NCBI GenBank assembly: GCA_019136175.1
Contig: JAGVUS010000056.1
Span: 1 to 9,941 of the forward strand
Direction of reading: 5' to 3'
Length of the DNA stretch: 9,941 nucleotides
DNA from: Chloroflexota bacterium
GTDB lineage: Bacteria > Chloroflexota > Anaerolineae > Anaerolineales > Anaerolineaceae
The notes under the pieces were generated by a model. The model saw only the letters and a list, made by a program, of their open reading frames with translations, searched no databases and was not told where the DNA came from. A program made the position numbers and the translations under genes. Positions 5,950-9,941 of the stretch are shown in pieces (position 1 is the stretch's first letter; every line of letters begins with the position of its first letter).

Positions 5950-7188
5950 TCAAATCCGATTTTGAAGGCGATTTCGCAGCAGGATTGCTGCCGCATTGAG
6001 TGTTAAAAGAACAATCAGCAAGACCAAAATTGCTGTGGCTGCAATATTCCGAAACGCCTCCTGCGGACGAGTAGTCCAATTATAAATCAGGATGGGGAGC
6101 GCCGTAAACTTGGAGAAAGGTCCGGTGGGGTCACTGGTCAGATAAGTTGCCGCCCCAACGACAATCAGAGGAGCTGTCTCGCCAATTGCCCTGGAAATTG
6201 TCAGGATGGTTCCGGTAAGGATGCCGGAAATTGCCGATGGAAGAACATGATGCCAGATGGTCTGCCAGCGGGTGGCACCCAGCCCATAGGATGCCAGCCG
6301 CAGGGACTGGGGTACCGCCCGGATTGCCTCCCGGGCATTGACAATCATCACCGGCAAGACCAGCAATCCCATCGTCAAGCCTGCCGAGAGGATGGTGCGC
6401 CCATTTCCGCCTTCAATACCCACGAAGGACCCACTGGTGATGCCCCCAAGGGCTCTCACAAAGATTGCCAGTCCGAGAATGCCATACACAATGGAGGGTA
6501 CCCCGGCAAGGTTTTCGATATTCGCTTGGATAACCCGGTTAAACCATACCCGTTGGTCGGCATATTCCTCCAGGTAAATTGCCGCACCAATGCCAATTGG
6601 AAATGCAAATCCGATTGTAATCAAAATCAGGAATAATGACCCCAGCAAAGCTGGACGGATTCCTGCAAACAAAGGATTGGATGACATGGGGCGGTTCAAA
6701 AATTCCGGCTTTATCCATAGATGAAATTTCAATTCAGCATCAGGATACCGCTCTGCTGCATCAGCAAGCATTTCCTCCCGGTTAAAAATTCCCATGGAAA
6801 GCCGGTAACTCATCACTACGGATGGTTGAAGCACTTCCTCAGTAATCAAGTCAAGAATATCTTCCGTGCTTCGATCAGTAAATGGAATTGCTTGGTTCAG
6901 CGCTTTAAACCGCCTTGCAGTAACGTTATCCTGAAGGATGCCCACCAGCTCATCCTGGCTCAATGCTTCCAACGGCTGCAAGCTGAGCTCGGATGGTTGA
7001 TTTTTGTATTCAACCACAATCCATCCCATGGTCTGATCCACAATACTGAAAAGCAGCACCACCAGGCTCAAGACACCAATCACCAGCGAACTGACAAATA
7101 GATTTCGCCAGGCTTTGCCCTTGCGGTGTCGCCCCGCCAGGGATTCCTGGTTCCCATTGCCAAACATCCAACTGTTGAATGGTTTCAT
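5950..7188 (-). CDS. pstA: PstA, phosphate ABC transporter permease with large extracytoplasmic insert
   Basis: A 412-residue permease, longer than the usual 280-300 residues of PstA. TM1 is about residues 30-50. About 130 hydrophilic residues (51-180) then precede the second helix (181-203) and the conserved permease core. The core holds SYGLGATRWQTIWHHVLP (about 300-317), the EAA-type loop that contacts PstB, and ISRAIGETAPLIVVGA (331-346), a PstA/PstC hallmark. The insert should lie outside the membrane, where it could contact PstS. Some bacterial PstA proteins carry an extra N-terminal loop, so this is uncommon but not unprecedented. The ATG at 7188 overlaps the pstC TGA as ATGA, with GAGG 7 nt upstream. 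Confidence 0.95.
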   Translation of the reverse strand: MKPFNSWMFGNGNQESLAGRHRKGKAWRNLFVSSLVIGVLSLVVLLFSIVDQTMGWIVVEYKNQPSELSLQPLEALSQDELVGILQDNVTARRFKALNQAIPFTDRSTEDILDLITEEVLQPSVVMSYRLSMGIFNREEMLADAAERYPDAELKFHLWIKPEFLNRPMSSNPLFAGIRPALLGSLFLILITIGFAFPIGIGAAIYLEEYADQRVWFNRVIQANIENLAGVPSIVYGILGLAIFVRALGGITSGSFVGIEGGNGRTILSAGLTMGLLVLPVMIVNAREAIRAVPQSLRLASYGLGATRWQTIWHHVLPSAISGILTGTILTISRAIGETAPLIVVGAATYLTSDPTGPFSKFTALPILIYNWTTRPQEAFRNIAATAILVLLIVLLTLNAAAILLRNRLQNRI

Positions 7189-8147
7189 TCGTAAACCTCA
7201 CGGAAGCGGACAACCAGTTTGCGGCTGAGGAAATTTAAACCCAGTGTGATTACAAAGAGTAGCAGACCAATGGCAAAAATACTGTTATAGTCCGCCGAAT
7301 CATAACTGAGATCACCGCCGCTAATTCGGGCAATATAACCGGTCATGGTCTCTGCTGACTTCAATGGATTAAAGGTGAATGCTGGACCGGAACCCGCAGC
7401 AATCGCCACAATCATTGTCTCGCCAATTGCACGTGAGATTCCCAGCAGGACTGCAGCAATGATTCCAGAGAGGGCTGCCGGTAAGACTACTTTGATGGAA
7501 GTTTCCAGGCGGGTTGCCCCCAATCCATAAGCCGCCTCGCGGAGCGAGCGTGGCACGGCGCTCAAAGCATCTTCGCTCATGGATGATATTAATGGCAGAA
7601 TCATGATCCCCATCACCAAACCGGCAGACAGGGTGTTATATATCTGAACGGTATCACTGCCAAGGATTGACCTCAAAATGGGTGTTACAAAAGTCAGGGC
7701 AAAATATCCATACACAACCGTTGGAATGCCAGCCAAAATTTCCAGCAAGGGTTTTAATATTTTACGAACCCTGATGGACGCATATTCGCTGAGGTAGATG
7801 GCAGAAGCCAGGCCCAGGGGGATGGCAACCACCATGGCAAAGATGGTTGTCATGAGGGTTGCATTGACCAATGGCAGAACGCCAAAGGAACCAATGGTCG
7901 GCGACCACCTGGTTCCTGTCAGAAAATCCCACAGGCGCACTTCCGGCGTTTGAAAAAACAACAGCGACTCCTTACCCAGTTCAAAAACAATTCCAACCGT
8001 GGTAAGGATGGACACTGCACCTGCAAGCAACAGGAAAACCTGGATCATCATTTCACCAGGACGTTTTTTCCTGGTCAGTTGCTGGCGGATATTGGGTTCA
8101 AGCTGATCCTTGGATCCGATTTGAGAGGTGGTAGCATATTCTGCCAT
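7185..8147 (-). CDS. pstC: PstC, phosphate ABC transporter permease
   Basis: A 320-residue inner-membrane permease that pairs with PstA to form the phosphate channel. A hydrophilic N-terminus (1-33) precedes TM1 (about 36-55); four or five further helices follow. The EAA loop is EAAYGLGATRLETSIKVVLP (about 204-223), followed by ISRAIGETMIVAIAAGSG, typical of PstC. A longer frame could start at a TTG (8219), but it would run through the pstS-pstC hairpin. The ATG at 8147 gives the expected N-terminus and has a modest GGGGA (8158-8154) 6 nt upstream, so I chose it. The end overlaps pstA by 4 bp. Confidence 0.96.
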   Translation of the reverse strand: MAEYATTSQIGSKDQLEPNIRQQLTRKKRPGEMMIQVFLLLAGAVSILTTVGIVFELGKESLLFFQTPEVRLWDFLTGTRWSPTIGSFGVLPLVNATLMTTIFAMVVAIPLGLASAIYLSEYASIRVRKILKPLLEILAGIPTVVYGYFALTFVTPILRSILGSDTVQIYNTLSAGLVMGIMILPLISSMSEDALSAVPRSLREAAYGLGATRLETSIKVVLPAALSGIIAAVLLGISRAIGETMIVAIAAGSGPAFTFNPLKSAETMTGYIARISGGDLSYDSADYNSIFAIGLLLFVITLGLNFLSRKLVVRFREVYE

Positions 8148-8160
8148 GAGATATCCCCGG

Positions 8161-8205
8161 TAAAAAAGTGAAGGGAGGTTGTGAGGAGACAAGACAACCT
8201 CCCTT
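8161..8205 (-). terminator. Hairpin with T tract between pstS and pstC (partial terminator or mRNA stabiliser)
   Basis: A perfect 12-bp stem, aagggaggttgt (8171-8182) with acaacctccctt (8194-8205), closes an 11-nt loop. On the minus strand CAC and then T6 follow (8170-8162). It lies 17 bp after the pstS stop and 14 bp before pstC. In other pst operons an intercistronic stem-loop makes pstS transcript far more abundant than the permease genes, through attenuation or 3' protection. The same role is inferred here. Confidence 0.8.
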
Positions 8206-8222
8206 CCATGAAATTCCAAATG

Positions 8223-9263
8223 CTACTTCACGGCATCCAGGAACAATTGCCGGGCAGTTTTGAGAGCCTCCTCGCTGGCTGGGAAATAACCCACATCATC
8301 AATCCATTCATTGACATAGGTCAGAAAGTAATTGATGAAACCTGCAACCTGGGGCTTCTGTTTCAACACGTTGGCATCCGAGTAGATAAATAACGGGCGG
8401 GCAAGTACATACTCGCCACTCTCGGCAGTTTCAAACGAAGGCGCAATTCCATCAACAGACAGGGCAATCAAGCGGGATTCTTGCTGTTTGTAATAAGCAA
8501 AGCCAAAATAACCAATGGCGTATGGGCTGCCTTCCACTCCCTGGACAAGGACGTTATCATCCTCACTGGTTTGGATATTGGTTGCATCCAACGCCAGCTT
8601 CTTGGCATCATCCAGCTTCTCGATCTTCTGCGGTTTTTGGATCACAACCTCAACAAAAAAGTCAAAAGTTCCGCTATCGGTTCCCGGCGTAAAGCGCTGA
8701 ATCGGTTCTGCTGGCCAATCCGCCCGCACATCCGACCATTTTTCTGCACTTGTGAACAACAATCCCAGTTCTTCCAGGGTGATATCTTTTGCAAAGGTAT
8801 TTTCTTTGCTGACAACCACCGCAATTGCATCAGTGCCCACCCGGAATTCCAGGGGAACACGGGCAGGGTTCAGGGCTGCACAAGCTTCCATCTCACTGTC
8901 CTTGATTGCACGGCTGGCATTGGCAATATCAGTCTCGCCCGTCTTGCAAAACCGTTCAAATCCTCCACCGGTTCCAACTGAAGCTATGTTTACATTACCG
9001 GTGAATCCATCCTTATTGAAGTTTTCAGCAACTGCTTCTGAAAGGGGATACACGGTGGAACTGCCCGCAATATTGATGTCACCAGTCAGGCTGGCAGGAT
9101 CCACTTCCGGGAGCATTCCTTCCGGAACGGCTTCTGTGGCAACTTCTGTTACAGCCTCTGTCACAGGCAGGGTTGTGGTTGGTGCAGCGGTTGGTGTGCA
9201 GGCCGTCAAAACCATTGACAATCCAATCACCAGGCTGACCATGACGATATACTGTTTCCTCAT
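8223..9263 (-). CDS. pstS: PstS, phosphate-binding lipoprotein
   Basis: A 346-residue substrate-binding protein of the high-affinity phosphate importer. It starts with a lipoprotein signal: a basic MRK end, a hydrophobic stretch and the lipobox L19-T20-A21-C22, so Cys22 should be lipidated and anchor the protein outside the membrane. A T/A/V/E-rich linker (23-58) tethers the domain. Phosphate-site motifs are visible: GSSTVYP (67-73), SVGTGGGF (95-102), NASR (115-118) and GTDSGT (194-199). The frame could begin 12 bp earlier at ATG 9275, but GGAGG lies 5 nt before the ATG at 9263, and the shorter form has the better signal peptide. It is the first gene of the pst operon, behind a Pho-box-like region. 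Confidence 0.97.
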   Translation of the reverse strand: MRKQYIVMVSLVIGLSMVLTACTPTAAPTTTLPVTEAVTEVATEAVPEGMLPEVDPASLTGDINIAGSSTVYPLSEAVAENFNKDGFTGNVNIASVGTGGGFERFCKTGETDIANASRAIKDSEMEACAALNPARVPLEFRVGTDAIAVVVSKENTFAKDITLEELGLLFTSAEKWSDVRADWPAEPIQRFTPGTDSGTFDFFVEVVIQKPQKIEKLDDAKKLALDATNIQTSEDDNVLVQGVEGSPYAIGYFGFAYYKQQESRLIALSVDGIAPSFETAESGEYVLARPLFIYSDANVLKQKPQVAGFINYFLTYVNEWIDDVGYFPASEEALKTARQLFLDAVK

Positions 9264-9268
9264 CTTTT

Positions 9269-9273
9269 CCTCC
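9269..9273 (-). promoter_or_regulatory. Ribosome binding site that sets the pstS start
   Basis: GGAGG on the minus strand with a 5-nt spacer to the ATG at 9263. It overlaps the upstream candidate ATG at 9275, which has no comparable site, and so decides in favour of 9263. Confidence 0.85.
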
Positions 9274-9282
9274 ATTTTTTGA

Positions 9283-9300
9283 ATGTTCTTACAGGAACAT
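9283..9300. repeat. 18-bp dyad ATGTTC-N6-GAACAT in the pstS leader/promoter
   Basis: Two perfect 6-bp arms (9283-9288 and 9295-9300) flank TTACAG. The dyad lies between the likely pstS -10 region and the ribosome binding site, a place where a dimeric repressor could block transcription or a small hairpin could form in the leader. The GTTC...GAAC orientation is opposite to the GAAC...GTTC LexA box. The bound protein, if any, is unknown. Confidence 0.4.
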
Positions 9301-9304
9301 CATA
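9299..9304 (-). promoter_or_regulatory. Candidate -10 element of the pst operon
   Basis: TATGAT on the minus strand (9304-9299, 5 of 6 matches). The sequence 17 bp upstream is GCGGGG, so there is no sigma-70 -35 box, as is usual for Pho-activated promoters where the regulator replaces it. The repeat array ends about 17 bp upstream. TTTAAA at 9320-9315 is an alternative -10 that lies 11 bp from the second repeat. Confidence 0.35.
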
Positions 9305-9320
9305 TCGCACCAACTTTAAA

Positions 9321-9353
9321 TCCCCGCCAACGGATTGTTAACATCTTGTGAAC
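9321..9353 (-). promoter_or_regulatory. Pho-box-like direct repeats upstream of pstS
   Basis: On the minus strand two 11-bp units run in tandem: GTTCACAAGAT (9353-9343) and GTTAACAATCC (9342-9332). A weaker third unit begins GTTGGC (9331-9321). The 11-bp period and the GTTnAC core resemble known PhoP/PhoB binding sites, such as TTnACA repeats with 5-bp spacing in Bacillus and GTTCAC-type 11-bp units in Streptomyces. The position directly upstream of pstS supports phosphate-starvation control. The match is by eye to consensus sequences, and the cognate regulator is not in this window. Confidence 0.6.
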
Positions 9354-9360
9354 AATCCGT
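9330..9360. repeat. 10-bp inverted repeat around the Pho-box core
   Basis: acggattgtt (9330-9339) and aacaatccgt (9351-9360) are perfect inverted copies separated by 11 bp. The dyad encloses the GTTCAC/GTTAAC direct repeats, so the same 31 bp carries both direct and inverted symmetry. It could be a second regulator's operator or an incidental extension of the Pho box. A T tract does not follow, so it is not a terminator. Confidence 0.6.
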
Positions 9361-9413
9361 AAGGGTTTGGTAAATCATGGGATCTCCCATCTCTCTACCA
9401 ATTGTGAAAGCAC

Positions 9414-9422
9414 TGGTATAAT
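9414..9422 (+). promoter_or_regulatory. Extended -10 promoter of prfA
   Basis: TGGTATAAT on the plus strand: a perfect TATAAT (9417-9422) preceded by the TGn extended -10 motif. No good -35 is found at 17 bp, which an extended -10 can tolerate. Transcription would start near 9429, about 36 nt before the prfA ATG. Confidence 0.6.
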
Positions 9423-9464
9423 TAGCCGCCGTGATTGGTAGTGTAATGGAAGGTTGAAGTCTTT

Positions 9465-9941
9465 ATGCTTGAAAAACTTGCAATTATTGAAGCTCGTTAC
9501 AACGAATTGAACCAGTTGATGGAAGAAAACATGGGGGATTACACCCGGGTTGTGGAATTGGCAAAGGAACGGGCTGAACTTGATGAAATTGTCCACCTGA
9601 CCCAGCAATATCGGCTGGTGCTCCAACAACTGGAGGATGCTCGCCAACTGCAGGATGCAGATGACGAGGATCTTCGCATGCTTGCCATCTCCGAGTTGGA
9701 CGAACTTACCAGGCAGTCTGCGATATTGGAAAATCAGTTGAAACTCCTGCTGGTTCCCAAGGATCCCCGCGATGATCGCAATATCATTGTGGAAATTCGT
9801 GCCGGAACGGGCGGCGATGAAGCTGGATTGTTTGTCGCCGATCTTTTCCGTATGTATGTCCGCTATGCAGAACGTCACAACTGGCATACAGACGTTCTTT
9901 CCGCCAACGAAACCGGCATTGGTGGATTCAAAGAGATAATT
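9465..9941 (+). CDS. prfA: Peptide chain release factor 1 (N-terminal part, cut by window end)
   Basis: The frame from ATG 9465 stays open for 159 codons to the window end, so only about the first 45% of a normal 355-360 residue RF1 is seen. It translates to MLEKLAIIEARYNEL, a helical N-terminal domain with ELAKERAELDEIV and KLLLVPKDPRDDRNIIVEIRAGTGGDEAGLFVADLFRMY, followed by SANETGIGGFKEII. These are RF1 hallmarks: the PKDPxDDxNxxxEIRAGTGGDEA block precedes the codon-recognition and GGQ domains, which lie beyond the edge. RF1 releases nascent chains at UAA and UAG. GGAAGG lies 11 nt upstream of the ATG. It diverges from pstS and has its own promoter, with no visible link to phosphate metabolism. 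Confidence 0.96.
   Translation, partial: MLEKLAIIEARYNELNQLMEENMGDYTRVVELAKERAELDEIVHLTQQYRLVLQQLEDARQLQDADDEDLRMLAISELDELTRQSAILENQLKLLLVPKDPRDDRNIIVEIRAGTGGDEAGLFVADLFRMYVRYAERHNWHTDVLSANETGIGGFKEII

Noticed and set aside
5942..6079. N-terminal extension of PstB
   Set aside because: The extra 46 codons overlap the coding end of pstA in another frame and do not resemble PstB; the start was moved to 5941.
8148..8219. N-terminal extension of PstC from a TTG codon
   Set aside because: It would translate through the pstS-pstC hairpin and gives a non-conserved leader; the ATG at 8147 has an acceptable ribosome site.
9283..9300. LexA box
   Set aside because: The half-sites are in the reverse order (GTTC...GAAC) with a 6-bp gap, unlike GAAC-N4-GTTC.
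9377..9390. Dyad ATGGGA-TC-TCCCAT upstream of prfA
   Set aside because: The arms are only 6 bp and there is no known operator match or supporting context; chance is likely.
9375..9887. 170-residue open frame on the minus strand over the prfA start
   Set aside because: It is antisense to a clear prfA frame, has no ribosome site or recognisable motif, and would cover the prfA promoter.

Overview
The window looks like a chromosomal core segment of a free-living, probably Gram-positive-like or monoderm bacterium of moderate GC content. The combination of an intact Pst transporter operon, a CHAD protein, thymidylate-kinase-like paralogues and divergent protein features resembles Chloroflexota (Anaerolineae-like). 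That placement is an impression from protein style and not a measured result. No transposase, integrase, phage gene or CRISPR array was seen.

Layout, right to left because almost everything is on the minus strand. At the far right the plus strand carries the 5' part of prfA (release factor 1), cut by the window edge. About 200 bp of divergent control region separates it from a complete phosphate operon: pstS (lipoprotein binding protein), a strong hairpin with a T tract, pstC, pstA, pstB, phoU. The control region holds 11-bp-period GTTnAC repeats that look like a PhoP/PhoB box, inside a 10-bp inverted repeat. The operon ends at a clear intrinsic terminator (about 4384-4421).

A second minus-strand operon starts immediately behind that terminator: two tandem thymidylate-kinase-like proteins (the second with arginine in place of the P-loop lysine), a CHAD protein, a YfcE-type metallophosphoesterase, a stand-alone HD protein resembling the C-terminal domain of Ppx/GppA, and a small three-helix membrane protein. 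The genes are packed tightly: 4-bp stop/start overlaps at two junctions, a Shine-Dalgarno overlapping a stop codon at another, and gaps of 5-42 bp elsewhere. The window ends with a tRNA-Ala(CGC) gene that has its own near-consensus promoter; its 3' end lies outside.

How the parts may work together: Pst imports phosphate and PhoU links transporter state to Pho regulation. CHAD domains are known polyphosphate binders and Ppx/GppA-type proteins act on polyphosphate or (p)ppGpp, so the second operon is plausibly a phosphate-storage or phosphate-stress module placed next to the importer. That link is inference from gene content and adjacency. The most unusual parts are the paired, diverged TMPK-like kinases and the HD domain detached from its usual Ppx/GppA catalytic half.
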